A stretch of DNA of 64,000 nt, from positions 2,728,001 to 2,792,000 of the forward strand of contig CAXXGA010000002.1 in assembly GCA_963678585.2 (NCBI GenBank), in the 5' to 3' direction. Origin of the DNA: Breoghania sp963678585 (GTDB taxonomy: Bacteria > Pseudomonadota > Alphaproteobacteria > Rhizobiales > Stappiaceae). Position 1 is the first letter of the stretch; every line of letters starts with the position of its first letter. A program made the translations under genes and the position numbers. The notes beneath the pieces were generated by a model. That model saw only the letters and a program-made list of their open reading frames with translations, did no database searches and was not told the DNA's origin. Below are positions 25,574-35,058 of the stretch, in pieces.

Positions 25574-28500
25574 TGCGCATCGAACGCCTCGACCTCATCC
25601 GCTATGGCAAATTCACCGATCACACGCTCGATTTCGGCACCCGCGCGCCCGGTGACGAGACGCCCGATTTCCATGTCGTCTTCGGCCCCAATGAGGCGGG
25701 CAAGTCCACGCTCTTCAACGCCTGGCTCGATCTGCTTTTCGGCATCGAGCCCCGCTCCGCCTATAATTTCCTGCATCCCTACCCCACCATGCGCATCGGC
25801 GCGCGCCTTGCCCTTGGCGACGGTGCGCAGGAACTCGCCCGCATCAAGAAACAGAGCCAGAGCCTGCTGGACGACGGAGGTCTCGCGCTGCCGGAAGGGC
25901 TGTTGCAGGGCGCGCTCGGCGGTGTCGATCGCGACGCCTACCGCACCATGTTCTCGCTCGATGACGAGACGCTGGAAGCGGGCGGCAACGCCATTCTCGC
26001 CAGCGAGGGCGATCTCGGGCAGATGCTGTTTTCGGCAAGTTCCGGTCTCGCCGCCTTCTCGCAAGGGCTGAAGTCCCTGCGCGACGAGGCGGGCGAAATC
26101 CACCGCAAGAACGCGCGAAACAGCGAGTTGCGCACCCTGCGCAAGGCGCTCGACGATCTGGGCGAGAAGCGAAAGGAACTGGACACCGCCGCCTCAGCCT
26201 ATCGCCGCCTGAGCGAGGAACGCGACGCCAGCGAAGAAACCTACAAGCAGGCGCTTTCCGAAAGCAGCGGCCTCACCGCCCGCCTTGGCGAAATCGAGAC
26301 CTGGCTTGCAGCCCTTCCCCGGCTCGCCCGTTTGAGAGAGCTGCGCGCCAAGCTTCAACCGCTCGACGCCCTGCCCGAGGCCCCCGCCGGTTGGGCCGAG
26401 GACCTGCCAGCCCTGATCCGCAACGAGGTGCTCCTGAGCGAGCGCAAGGACACCGCCGCGCGTAGCCTCGCCGAACTTGCGGCCGCCATCGAGGCAATCG
26501 AAATCGACGACGCGGCCCTTGAGCGCGCCGCCCGCATCGATGCGCTCTCGGAGCTTTCCGCCCGCCAGCGCGCAGCCAGCCGCGACCTGCCGGACGAAAA
26601 ACAGAAGCTCGATCAGGCCGAGGCCCGCATCGGGCATGCCTTGCGCGAACTGGATCAATCCTCCGAGGCCGATCCGGCCCGCCTTCTGGTGCCCGCCGCG
26701 CTGGCCGCCCAGTTGCGCAAATTGATGGAGACCCGTTCCGGCATCGCCTCGCAGGTTGCAGCCGCAAGGCAGGAATGCGCATCCGCCGAGGAGGCTGCAC
26801 AAAAGGCACGCGAAGCGTTCGAGGCCGCTGGCGGCGACACCCGTTCGGCCGAGGGTCTGGGTGCCGTAAACGCAAGCCTCAACGCCTTGCGCACAAGCGA
26901 TCACGCCGCCCGCCTGCGCCATGCGGAACGCCAGATTTCCGCCTTGCGCGCCCAGCTTGACGAACGCCTTGCGGGCCTTGCCCCCTGGAACGGCGACAGC
27001 GAGGCTCTGGCGCGGATCGCGCCTCCCGATCCCGCCGATATCGCGGACTGGAAGACGACCGGCAATCGCCTTGCCGAGGACCGCCGCCTGATCGAGCAGC
27101 AAGGGGACGAGCTTTCCCGCAGGCACGCCCGCCTTGAGGGAGAACGCACCGCCCTTGAAGAGAGCGCCGGTCTCTTCGATGACGCGGAAGTCGCCCGCAC
27201 CCGCAAGACCCGCGATGAGGCATGGCAGGCCCACCGCACCGCGCTCGATGCCGACAGCGCCGACCGGTTCCAGCAGGCGCTTGAGGCCGACGACCGTCTG
27301 ACCGCAGCCCGTCTCGCCCAGTCTGAAACCCGCGCCCGCCATATCGCCCTGACGACCGAGATCGCGGGCCTGTCCGGCGAGATGGAAGAGACAGCCCGCC
27401 AACTGGAAGCGGCGACCAAACGCGAGACCGAGCTTCAGGCCCGCATCGAGACCGCGCTTTCAAACGCCGATCCCGCCCTTTGCACACTCTCGCTCGCAAG
27501 CCTTGAGACATGGACCGCCAACAGGACCGCGGCGCTAGAACTGCGCGCCCGGTTGCAGGAGGCGGATACGGAGCGCCGTCAGGCTGCCGAGGACGGCAAG
27601 ACCCTGCGCGACCGCCTCGCCGCCGCACTCGGCAAAGCCGGGGCTCCCGCAAGCCCCGACGCTCCGCTGGAAGTCCTCATCGAAGCGGCGGACACCCTGA
27701 CGGAAACACAGGCGCAACTTTCCCGCCTGCGCGCCGATGTTGAAAACCACACCGCGCAGGCCGAGCGCCGCCGCAAGGCGCTTGAGGCGGCCGAGGCGCA
27801 AGAAGCTGGCTGGGCGACCGAATGGCAGGAGACCTGCACCCGCTGCTGGTTCGGTGAGAACGAGATCCCAGCCCCCGAAGTCGTGCGTGCCCTTCTCGAC
27901 CGGCTTGCAAATCTCGGCCCCGCTCTCGAAGCGCGCGACGACCAGATGCGCCGCATCGAGGCAATCGAGGTCGCCGCAACCGCGTTTGCGCAAGAAGCCA
28001 AAACCCTTGCCGATGATCTTGGCCTCACCCCCGTCCCCGATCCGCTTGAGGCCGCGCGCCTGCTCACCGAGCGTCTTGAGACCGCCCGCAAGGCGCGTGA
28101 AAAACGCACCGAGCTTGAAGTGCGCCGAGAGGAAGGCCTCACAAACGAACGCAGCATCGCCACCGAACTGGAAAGCCTCACCCGCCGCAAGCAGGAGATG
28201 ACGTCCCATTTCGGCGCGGACAATCTTGAGGATGTGCGCAAGGCGCTGGAGGATCTTTCCCGCCGCGCGACCCTCACCCGCGATACAGCCGATCTTGAGC
28301 GCGAAATCCTCTCCGGTCTCTCCCTTGCCGATATCGGCGAGGCGGAAAGCCTGCTCGATGCGGTCGATCCGGCGGGCCTCGGCCTTGAGCGCGAGGAAAA
28401 GCGCCAGATGGCAGAGGTCTCCCAGCAGCGCACCCGCGAGCTTTATGCGGCATGGACGAAGGCCGAGGACGCGCTGAAATCCGTCGGCGGCGACGATGCG

Positions 28501-29049
28501 GTCGCCCGCGTGGAGGAAGCGCGCCAGACGCTTCTTCTCCAGATCGAGGAAAAGGCGCGCACATGGCTGCGCCTTCAGGCGGGCATTCTGGCGGCTGAAC
28601 AGGCGCTGCGCGCCTATCGCGAACGCCACCGATCCTCGATGATGGAGCGCGCCAGCCGGTCCTTTGCGGAGATTTCCAACGGGGCCTATTCCGGGCTCAC
28701 CACACAGGCCGACGGCGACAGGGAAGTGCTGATCGGGCTCGATCACGCGGGCCGCTCAAAGCTTGCAACCGAGATGTCCAAGGGCACCCAGTTCCAGCTT
28801 TATCTGGCCCTGCGCATCGCCGGGTATCACGAGTTCGTCGCCACCCGGCAGAGCCTGCCCTTTGTGGCCGACGATATCCTTGAAACCTTCGACGACGAGC
28901 GCGCGCTGGAAACGATCCGGCTTCTGGCGGGAATGGCGCAAAGCGGGCAGGTCATCTATCTGACCCACCACCGTCACCTTTGCGAGATCGCGAAGAAAGT
29001 CTGCCCAGGCGCCACGTTCCATGAACTGCCCGGACCTCTTTCAGTCTGA
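25573..29049 (+). CDS. yhaN: YhaN-like AAA ATPase (SMC/Rad50-type)
   Basis: The 1158-residue protein has an N-terminal Walker A (GPNEAGKSTLFN, 38-49), a YhaN-type segment with SAYNFLHPYPTMRIG and LASEGDLGQMLFSASSG, then about 800 residues of Ala/Glu/Arg/Leu-rich coiled coil. The C-terminal lobe has MERASRSFAEISNGAYSGL, the signature-like LATEMSKGTQFQLYLALRIA and the Walker B LPFVADDILETFDD. This is the folded-arm architecture of Rad50/SbcC. It is coupled to the yhaO-type nuclease gene. The gene ends 14 bases before the convergent betB stop. Confidence 0.9.
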   Translation: MRIERLDLIRYGKFTDHTLDFGTRAPGDETPDFHVVFGPNEAGKSTLFNAWLDLLFGIEPRSAYNFLHPYPTMRIGARLALGDGAQELARIKKQSQSLLDDGGLALPEGLLQGALGGVDRDAYRTMFSLDDETLEAGGNAILASEGDLGQMLFSASSGLAAFSQGLKSLRDEAGEIHRKNARNSELRTLRKALDDLGEKRKELDTAASAYRRLSEERDASEETYKQALSESSGLTARLGEIETWLAALPRLARLRELRAKLQPLDALPEAPAGWAEDLPALIRNEVLLSERKDTAARSLAELAAAIEAIEIDDAALERAARIDALSELSARQRAASRDLPDEKQKLDQAEARIGHALRELDQSSEADPARLLVPAALAAQLRKLMETRSGIASQVAAARQECASAEEAAQKAREAFEAAGGDTRSAEGLGAVNASLNALRTSDHAARLRHAERQISALRAQLDERLAGLAPWNGDSEALARIAPPDPADIADWKTTGNRLAEDRRLIEQQGDELSRRHARLEGERTALEESAGLFDDAEVARTRKTRDEAWQAHRTALDADSADRFQQALEADDRLTAARLAQSETRARHIALTTEIAGLSGEMEETARQLEAATKRETELQARIETALSNADPALCTLSLASLETWTANRTAALELRARLQEADTERRQAAEDGKTLRDRLAAALGKAGAPASPDAPLEVLIEAADTLTETQAQLSRLRADVENHTAQAERRRKALEAAEAQEAGWATEWQETCTRCWFGENEIPAPEVVRALLDRLANLGPALEARDDQMRRIEAIEVAATAFAQEAKTLADDLGLTPVPDPLEAARLLTERLETARKAREKRTELEVRREEGLTNERSIATELESLTRRKQEMTSHFGADNLEDVRKALEDLSRRATLTRDTADLEREILSGLSLADIGEAESLLDAVDPAGLGLEREEKRQMAEVSQQRTRELYAAWTKAEDALKSVGGDDAVARVEEARQTLLLQIEEKARTWLRLQAGILAAEQALRAYRERHRSSMMERASRSFAEISNGAYSGLTTQADGDREVLIGLDHAGRSKLATEMSKGTQFQLYLALRIAGYHEFVATRQSLPFVADDILETFDDERALETIRLLAGMAQSGQVIYLTHHRHLCEIAKKVCPGATFHELPGPLSV

Positions 29050-29063
29050 AAACCTTTTCCGGT

Positions 29064-30527
29064 TCAATACGGGCAATCGACCGGCCCGCTCTCGACATAG
29101 ATGCCCTTTACCTGCGAATAGCCTTCAATCGCAGCTTTGCCGTTCTCGCGGCCGATGCCGGATTTCTTCACGCCGCCGAAGGGCATCTCGACCGGCGTCA
29201 GGTTGTAATTGTTGATCCAGCAGGTGCCCGCCTTGAGCTGAGAAACGACCCGGTGCGCCCGCGTGATGTCCTTCGTGAAGACTCCCGCGGCCAGCCCGAA
29301 TTCGGTGTCGTTGGCGCGCTCGACCACCTCTTCCTCGTCGTCGAAATCGAAGACGCACATGACGGGGCCGAAAATCTCTTCGCGCGCGATGCGCATGTTG
29401 TCGGCCACATCGGTGAAGATGGTCGGCTTCACCCACCAGCCATCAGTGAACCCATCGACCAGCGCAACATCGCCGCCATAGACGAGATCCGCACCTTCCG
29501 CCTGGCCGAGCCGCATGTAGAACAGCACCTTGTCGTACTGGGCCTCAGAGATCAGCGGCCCCATATGGGTCGCCTCATCCATCGGATCGCCGATCACCAT
29601 GCGCCGCGTGCGTTCCACCAGCTTCTCCACGAAAGCCTCTCGGATGGAGCGCTGCACGAAGACGCGCGTGCCGTTGGAACAGATCTGGCCGGTGGAATAG
29701 AAATTCGCCAGCATCGCGCCGGAGACCGCATCGTCGAGATCGGCGTCCTCGAAAATGACGAGCGGCGATTTTCCGCCAAGTTCAAGCGAGGTCTTCTTCA
29801 GACCCTCGCCCGCAAGAGCCGCCACCTTGGAGCCGGTGGGAACGGACCCGGTCAGCGATACCTTGTCCACGGCGGAATGGCCTACAAGCAACCGCCCGGT
29901 CTCCCCGTCGCCCTGTACCACGTTGAAGACGCCTTTCGGTACGCCCGCCTCGATCAGGATTTCCGCCAGTTTCAGGGCCGAAAGCGGCGTGACTTCCGAG
30001 GGCTTGAACACCATCGAATTGCCGCAGGCCAACGCAGGCGCCGCCTTCCAGCCCGCAATCTGGATCGGATAGTTCCACGCGCCGATGCCGACGCATACGC
30101 CCAGCGGTTCGCGCCGGGTATAGGCGAACGGCCCGCCCAGATCGATATGTTCGCCGGAAAGCGTCGGGATGAGCGCGCCGAAATAGTCGAAGCATTCAGC
30201 CGCAGAGGCCGCATCCGCCACCAGCGTTTCCTGAAGCGCCTTGCCGGTATCCAGCGTTTCAAGCTCGGAAAGCTCGCGGTTACGCTCGCGCAGGAGTTCC
30301 GCCGCCCGACGCAGGATGCGCCCGCGCTCGATGGCAGGCGTCGCCGCCCATTCCTTCTGCCCCGTCTGCGCAGACGCCACCGCCACATTCACCGTCGCCT
30401 CGCGTGCCGCGCGCACACGGGCGATCACTTCGCCGGTCGCGGGATAGAGGCTGTCGAATTCGGGCCCTTCCGTCTCTTCACGATAGATCCCGTGAATGAA
30501 ATGGGAGGCTTCGGGCTGTGCACGCAT
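29064..30527 (-). CDS. betB: Betaine aldehyde dehydrogenase BetB
   Basis: BetB oxidises betaine aldehyde to the osmoprotectant glycine betaine with NAD(P)+. The 487-residue ALDH starts at the ATG at 30527. It has the substrate-channel GAWNYPIQIAGWKAAPALAC, the active-site Glu in LELGGKSP, the catalytic Cys in TGQICSNGTRVFV and the BetB-typical NNYNLTPVEMPFGGVKKSG. It follows betI and betA on the same strand but after an unusual 316-base gap, so it may have its own promoter. Confidence 0.95.
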   Translation of the reverse strand: MRAQPEASHFIHGIYREETEGPEFDSLYPATGEVIARVRAAREATVNVAVASAQTGQKEWAATPAIERGRILRRAAELLRERNRELSELETLDTGKALQETLVADAASAAECFDYFGALIPTLSGEHIDLGGPFAYTRREPLGVCVGIGAWNYPIQIAGWKAAPALACGNSMVFKPSEVTPLSALKLAEILIEAGVPKGVFNVVQGDGETGRLLVGHSAVDKVSLTGSVPTGSKVAALAGEGLKKTSLELGGKSPLVIFEDADLDDAVSGAMLANFYSTGQICSNGTRVFVQRSIREAFVEKLVERTRRMVIGDPMDEATHMGPLISEAQYDKVLFYMRLGQAEGADLVYGGDVALVDGFTDGWWVKPTIFTDVADNMRIAREEIFGPVMCVFDFDDEEEVVERANDTEFGLAAGVFTKDITRAHRVVSQLKAGTCWINNYNLTPVEMPFGGVKKSGIGRENGKAAIEGYSQVKGIYVESGPVDCPY

Positions 30528-30843
30528 GAGCGTTTCCTGTTCTTATTTGCTTTGTGACTTCAAATCGGACCCCGGGGGCGTCGCGAAGAAGCGCGCAGGC
30601 CCTCGACGATAAGGTCCGCTCGCTCCGGCCAGCCCCCTGCCGCCCCAGACAGGCGCGATCCAATGGAATGGCGACATCCAAAGGAAGACTGGCGAATACA
30701 ACTGAAAAAACCGGTAACGGACCCGCAACGCAGGCCCCCGTGGGGCAACGCTTCGCAACTTTCGCCGGAAGCGTCGCATCCTAGCAGTAACCGATGACTG
30801 CCATTGTGGAAATGCCAAGTTTTGCGTGGTTCAACGATTACGT
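30528..30843. other. Gap between betA and betB, no gene seen
   Basis: The 316 bases between the betA stop and the betB start contain no convincing gene on either strand. A short inverted repeat ACGCTTC/GAAGCGT-like pairing is visible near 30750-30775. The region may hold a separate betB promoter or a lost gene; betA and betB are usually much closer. Confidence 0.5.
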
Positions 30844-32499
30844 CTATCGCTGCGCATTCTGCCAATCCGGATGCGACCACATCTGCACATTTTCTGCGCG
30901 CGGCAAGCTCTTGCCCAAAATATGATCGGCGATCTTTTCACCGACCATGATGGCCGGTGCATTGAGATTGCCGTTTGTGATCTGCGGAAAGATCGAGCTG
31001 TCGGCAACGCGCAATCCTTCCACGCCGATCACCCGGCCTTCCGGGTCCACAACAGCCATCGGGTCGTCCCGATCGCCCATCATGCAGGAGCCGCAGGGAT
31101 GGTAGGCGCTTTCCACGTTCTCGCGCAGAAAGTCGTCCAGCGCCTCGTCGCTTTGGACGTCGTCGCCGGGCTGGATTTCCTTGCCGCGATAGGGCTCGAA
31201 GGCGGGCTGGGCGAAGATCTCGCGCGTCAGACGGACGGCCTTTCGGAAATCATCCCAGTCCTCCGGCGTGCTCATGTAGTTGAATAGCACCGTCGGCTTT
31301 GCATCCGGGTCCGGGCCGGAAAGCGTGACGGTTCCGCGCGAGGGCGAGCGCATCGGCCCCACATGGGCCTGAAAGCCGTGGCCTTCGGCGGCTGCCTGCC
31401 CGTCATAACGCACCGCCATGGGCAGGAAGTGGAACTGGATATCGGGATAGGAGACACCCGCCGCCGACCTGATGAAGCCGCAGCTTTCAAACTGGTTGGA
31501 CGCGCCGATGCCGGTTCGGGTGAAGAGCCACTGCGCGCCCACCTTCGCCTTGCCCATCAGGTTCCAGTACTTGAAGAGCGTGATCGGCTGGATACAGGCC
31601 TGCTGGACATAAACCTCCAGATGATCCTGAAGATTCTGCCCCACACCCGGGCGATGGACCACCGGCACGATGCCGTTCTGCTTCAGATCTTCCACATTGC
31701 CGATACCCGACTGCATCAGGAGCTTCGGCGAATTGATGGAGGAGGCTGCGAGAATGACCTCCCGTTCCGCCAGCACCGTATGCACCGCGTCGCCCCTGGC
31801 GTATTCCACGCCGACAGCCCGCGTGCCGTCCATGACCACGCGGCGCACCAGCGCGCGGGAGATGACGGTCAGGTTCTTGCGTGAAAGGTTCGGCTTCAGA
31901 TAGGCGTCATAGGCGGACCAGCGCTTGCCTTGCCAGACGTTCATCTCCATCGCGCCAAAGCCTTCCTGGCGCGCGCCGTTGTAATCCTCCGTCTCGCCGT
32001 AGCCCGCCTGCTTCCCCGCCTCGATGAAGGCGGCGTAAAGCGGGTTGGCCTGCGCGCCGCGCGTCACATGCACCGGGCCGTCGGCCCCGCGCCAGTCGCT
32101 CGTCGCGCCGTGACTCGCTTCCATCCGGCGGAAATAGGGAAGGACGGAGGCGAAATCCCAGCCCTTCGCGCCCATCCGCTCCCACGTGTCGAAATCTTCG
32201 GCGTGCCCGCGCACATAGACCATGCCGTTGACCGCAGACGACCCGCCCAGCACCTTGCCGCGCGGCGTCTGGAGAACGCGCCCGCCCAGATGCGGCTCCG
32301 GCTCACTCTCAAAGCCCCAGTCGTAGACCTTCATGCCCATCGGATAGGAAAGCGCCGCCGGCATCTGGATGAAGGGTCCGACATCGGAGCCCCCGAATTC
32401 CAGAACCAGCACCGAGTTCTTCGGATCCGCGCTCAGGCGCGCCGCAAGGGCGCAGCCGGCGGAACCCGCACCGACGATGATGTAATCGTACCTGTTCAC
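30844..32499 (-). CDS. betA: Choline dehydrogenase BetA
   Basis: BetA is a membrane-associated FAD enzyme of the GMC family that oxidises choline to betaine aldehyde. The 551-residue protein starts at a GTG that overlaps the betI stop (GTGA). The FAD motif is YIIVGAGSAGCALAARLS, GMC signatures are GKVLGGSSAVNGMVYVRG and ASSINSPKLLMQSGIG, and the catalytic region has AYHPCGSCMMG and ITNGNLNAPAIMVGEK. It lies in the betI-betA-betB order standard for the choline-to-betaine operon. Confidence 0.95.
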   Translation of the reverse strand: MNRYDYIIVGAGSAGCALAARLSADPKNSVLVLEFGGSDVGPFIQMPAALSYPMGMKVYDWGFESEPEPHLGGRVLQTPRGKVLGGSSAVNGMVYVRGHAEDFDTWERMGAKGWDFASVLPYFRRMEASHGATSDWRGADGPVHVTRGAQANPLYAAFIEAGKQAGYGETEDYNGARQEGFGAMEMNVWQGKRWSAYDAYLKPNLSRKNLTVISRALVRRVVMDGTRAVGVEYARGDAVHTVLAEREVILAASSINSPKLLMQSGIGNVEDLKQNGIVPVVHRPGVGQNLQDHLEVYVQQACIQPITLFKYWNLMGKAKVGAQWLFTRTGIGASNQFESCGFIRSAAGVSYPDIQFHFLPMAVRYDGQAAAEGHGFQAHVGPMRSPSRGTVTLSGPDPDAKPTVLFNYMSTPEDWDDFRKAVRLTREIFAQPAFEPYRGKEIQPGDDVQSDEALDDFLRENVESAYHPCGSCMMGDRDDPMAVVDPEGRVIGVEGLRVADSSIFPQITNGNLNAPAIMVGEKIADHILGKSLPRAENVQMWSHPDWQNAQR

Positions 32500-33167
32500 A
32501 TGTCACTCACTGTTCCACTGTCCGTATCGGCATCGTCAGCATCTGCATCTCCCGCGCATCGGGCCGCCTCGACCTGCCGCTCCACGTAGTCCTCCACGAG
32601 GCGGATGGCGGAACGGGCGTCCGACACCCCCCTTGCAAGCGCCCGCTGCAACCACAGACCGTCGATCAGCGCCGCCGTTCCTTCCGCTGCCCGCCGCGCG
32701 GCCCTGCGCCCGCGACCGGATTGCGGCGCCTCCCCTGTCACGAGCGCATGGAATTCATGCGTCAGATTGGAGATGAGCCGCCGGTGGTAGACCCGCAGCA
32801 GACGCTGCGTCTCCGGATCGGTCTGCGCCTGCAGATAGAAGGCGAGCCAGGCGGAGACGACCTGTGCCTGAAACTGGTCGGGGGAGAAGCTCGCCCCGAT
32901 CACCGCGGAAATTCGCGCCCGCGGACCCAGCGCCATCTCGCGCCGCGCCTTCAGTTCCTGGGACAGATCGATCAGCAGATGACCCATCGTCGCCGTCAGA
33001 AGCGCCTTCTTGGAGCCGAAATAATGCAGCGCCAATCCGCCGGAAACGCCTGCCCGACGCGCGATGTCGGCCACCGTGGCATCGCAGAATCCACGTTCGT
33101 GGATTGCCTCCACCGTGGCCGCGATCAGTGCACGTCGCCGTGCGCCTTCCATTCCGATTTTGGGCAT
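32496..33167 (-). CDS. betI: Choline-responsive repressor BetI
   Basis: A TetR-family repressor of 223 residues from the ATG at 33167 (MPKIGMEGARRRALIAATV, the usual BetI opening; a start at 33173 adds two residues). The helix-turn-helix is TVADIARRAGVSGGLALHYF. BetI represses bet genes until choline is present. A near-consensus BetI operator lies 34 bases upstream. The C-terminal tail is Asp/Ala-rich (GDADADDADTDSG), a low-complexity extension, and its stop overlaps betA. Confidence 0.93.
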   Translation of the reverse strand: MPKIGMEGARRRALIAATVEAIHERGFCDATVADIARRAGVSGGLALHYFGSKKALLTATMGHLLIDLSQELKARREMALGPRARISAVIGASFSPDQFQAQVVSAWLAFYLQAQTDPETQRLLRVYHRRLISNLTHEFHALVTGEAPQSGRGRRAARRAAEGTAALIDGLWLQRALARGVSDARSAIRLVEDYVERQVEAARCAGDADADDADTDSGTVSDM

Positions 33168-33200
33168 GACCATTTTCCCGAGGCTTTCCGGAACTTATTT

Positions 33201-33224
33201 TTTATTGAATGCTCAATCAATAAA
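33201..33224. promoter_or_regulatory. Probable BetI operator
   Basis: TTTATTGA (33201-33208) and TCAATAAA (33217-33224) are exact inverted repeats around ATGCTCAA. The arrangement ATTGAATGCTCAATCAAT closely resembles the known E. coli BetI site (ATTGAACGTCCAATCAAT as I recall it). It lies directly upstream of betI, so it probably mediates autoregulation of betIAB. Confidence 0.8.
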
Positions 33225-33961
33225 AATTGCATCGTTCCGGCATAAGTGCTTAAGTGCAGACAGTCGCCGCTCGGGCTGACGGGTTTCGCAAGCGCTCGGA
33301 CATGCATGCATGTCCTTGAGAGACAGACCCGTTTCCCCTGTGGCGGAGTGACCGGGATCCGACGGGACACCCCCGCGGGTTTGCCCAAATCGCAACACGG
33401 GCATGCCGAGAGGCGAGTCTTGCGGGGCAGGCACATTTGCCGGATCTCGGGCACGAAGGCACAGTGCAGAGCCTTTTTGGTTTGGTGGATACGCCGATTC
33501 CGGTGGATACACTGACAACGGAGAACTTTGCCCGCCGCTGCGGCGTCCGTGCCGCTTGTGCGCGCCCGTTAAAACGCGCAATCTCAGCCCCGCCCCTGTT
33601 TGCCGGTCGGAACCGGCCTGAACGGGGGAACCGCTGAGGGGGGCTTTTGCCAAAGTCCGCTTTCGTTGCATTCCCTCTGGCGCCTTACGGGCCTGCCGGA
33701 GGCTCAACGTGTCATCCCTTGGCGTCCCAGATCCCGCGTCGGCGCGCGGGGCCAATCCCGTAAGCGTTGCGCCCGGCAACGCAAAACCGCCCGACCCTGC
33801 GTGCCGCAAAGGCGCCGCCAGCCTCCGGGCAAAAGACCGCTGCCTGAGATCAGGCAGCCCGGAGCGGAGATACCCGACGCGCGGCGATGCGTGAGACCAG
33901 GAATTCACGCTGCGCGCGCAAGACCGGAATCAATCGACAAGCAACCGAGGAGATGTCATCG
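33225..33961. other. Long bet/cho divergent spacer, no confident gene
   Basis: About 740 bases separate the BetI operator from choX. Open frames cross it on both strands but have shuffled, Arg/Pro/Ser-rich translations and no ribosome sites, so I call no gene. Visible structures are a perfect palindrome CTGCCTGA-GA-TCAGGCAG (33840-33857), an inverted repeat GCGTTGC/GCAACGC (33764-33782) and a repeated GGTGGATAC near 33486 and 33502. It presumably carries the choX promoter and may hold decayed sequence or an RNA. Confidence 0.45.
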
Positions 33962-34966
33962 ATGCAGACCCAGACGAGCCAAGCCGCCAATCAGGCCCGC
34001 GGACGAACGACCGTGCGAACCCTCACCAGAACGGTCTCCGCCCTGGCCACTGCCGCGGCTCTCTGTGTGGGAATGGCCGGCTCTGCCTCTGCCGCCAATG
34101 ACGCCTGCAAGGCCGTCCGCTTCTCCGACGTGGGCTGGACCGATATCACCGCCACCACGGCAACCGCCTCCACCGTTCTGGAAGCCCTGGGCTACGAGCC
34201 GGACATCAAGCTCCTCTCCCTGCCGGTGACCTACGCTTCCCTGAAGAACAAGGACATCGACGTCTTCCTCGGCACCTGGATGCCGACCATGGAGGCCGAC
34301 ATTGCGCCCTATCGCGACGAGGGCTCGGTTGAGATCGTGCGCACCAATCTGGAAGGTGCGAAATACACGCTCGCCGTTCCCAAATACACCTTCGAGAAGG
34401 GCCTCAAGACCTTTCAGGACATCGCGAAGTTCGCCGATGATCTGGACGGCAAGATCTACGCCATCGAGCCGGGCAATGACGGCAACCGGTTGATCCTCAG
34501 CATGATCGAGGGCGACCAGTTCGGCCTGTCCGGACTGAGCATGGTTGAGTCCTCCGAACAGGGCATGCTCGCGCAGGTCCGCCGCGCGGTTCGCCGCAAC
34601 AAGGACATCGTGTTTCTCGGATGGGAGCCGCATCCGATGAACTCCAACTTCGAGCTGGAATATCTGGCTGGCGGCGATGACGTTTTCGGTCCGAACTATG
34701 GTGGCGCGATCGTGCAGACCAATGTGCGCGCAGGCTATATGCAGGAATGCCCGAATGTCGGCAGGCTGCTGGAGAACCTCGAATTCTCGCTCAAGATGGA
34801 AAACGAGATCATGGGCGCGATCCTCAATGACGGCAAGGACGCAGGTCCCGCGGCCAAGGAATGGCTGACCGCCAATCCCGGCGTTCTCGACGCCTGGCTC
34901 GACGGCGTGACCACCCTTGACGGCAAGGAAGCCCTTCCCGCCGTCAAGGCGGCCCTCGGCCTCTGA
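33962..34966 (+). CDS. choX: Choline ABC transporter substrate-binding protein ChoX
   Basis: The 334-residue protein starts at the ATG at 33962, 9 bases after GAGGAG; an in-frame ATG at 33953 lies too close to that site. A long signal peptide (VSALATAAALCVGMAGSASAAN) precedes the OpuAC-type mature domain: CKAVRFSDVGWTDITATTAT, LLSLPVTYASLKNKDIDVFL and the LGTWMPTMEADIAPY segment typical of ChoX choline-binding proteins. It delivers choline to ChoW and ChoV encoded downstream, feeding BetA and BetB encoded divergently. Confidence 0.94.
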   Translation: MQTQTSQAANQARGRTTVRTLTRTVSALATAAALCVGMAGSASAANDACKAVRFSDVGWTDITATTATASTVLEALGYEPDIKLLSLPVTYASLKNKDIDVFLGTWMPTMEADIAPYRDEGSVEIVRTNLEGAKYTLAVPKYTFEKGLKTFQDIAKFADDLDGKIYAIEPGNDGNRLILSMIEGDQFGLSGLSMVESSEQGMLAQVRRAVRRNKDIVFLGWEPHPMNSNFELEYLAGGDDVFGPNYGGAIVQTNVRAGYMQECPNVGRLLENLEFSLKMENEIMGAILNDGKDAGPAAKEWLTANPGVLDAWLDGVTTLDGKEALPAVKAALGL

Positions 34967-34979
34967 GGTTCAAGACATC

Positions 34980-35010
34980 CCGGCGCGCGCCTTTGACGGT
35001 TGCGCGCCGG
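34980..35010 (+). terminator. Hairpin between choX and choW
   Basis: CCGGCGCGC (34980-34988) is perfectly complementary to GCGCGCCGG (35002-35010) over a 13-base loop. It starts 14 bases after the choX stop. There is no long T-run, so it is more likely an mRNA 3' stabiliser or partial terminator that raises choX over choWV expression. Confidence 0.55.
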
Positions 35011-35058
35011 TTCTGCATCTGACGAAGCCCGCAAGTCGAAGAAGAAGACCTGGATCGC

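Noticed and set aside
33213..33908. 231-codon minus-strand frame in the bet/cho spacer
   Set aside because: It has low-complexity Arg/Pro/Ser/Gly composition, no ribosome site and no recognisable domain, and it would start inside the choX leader; treated as non-coding.
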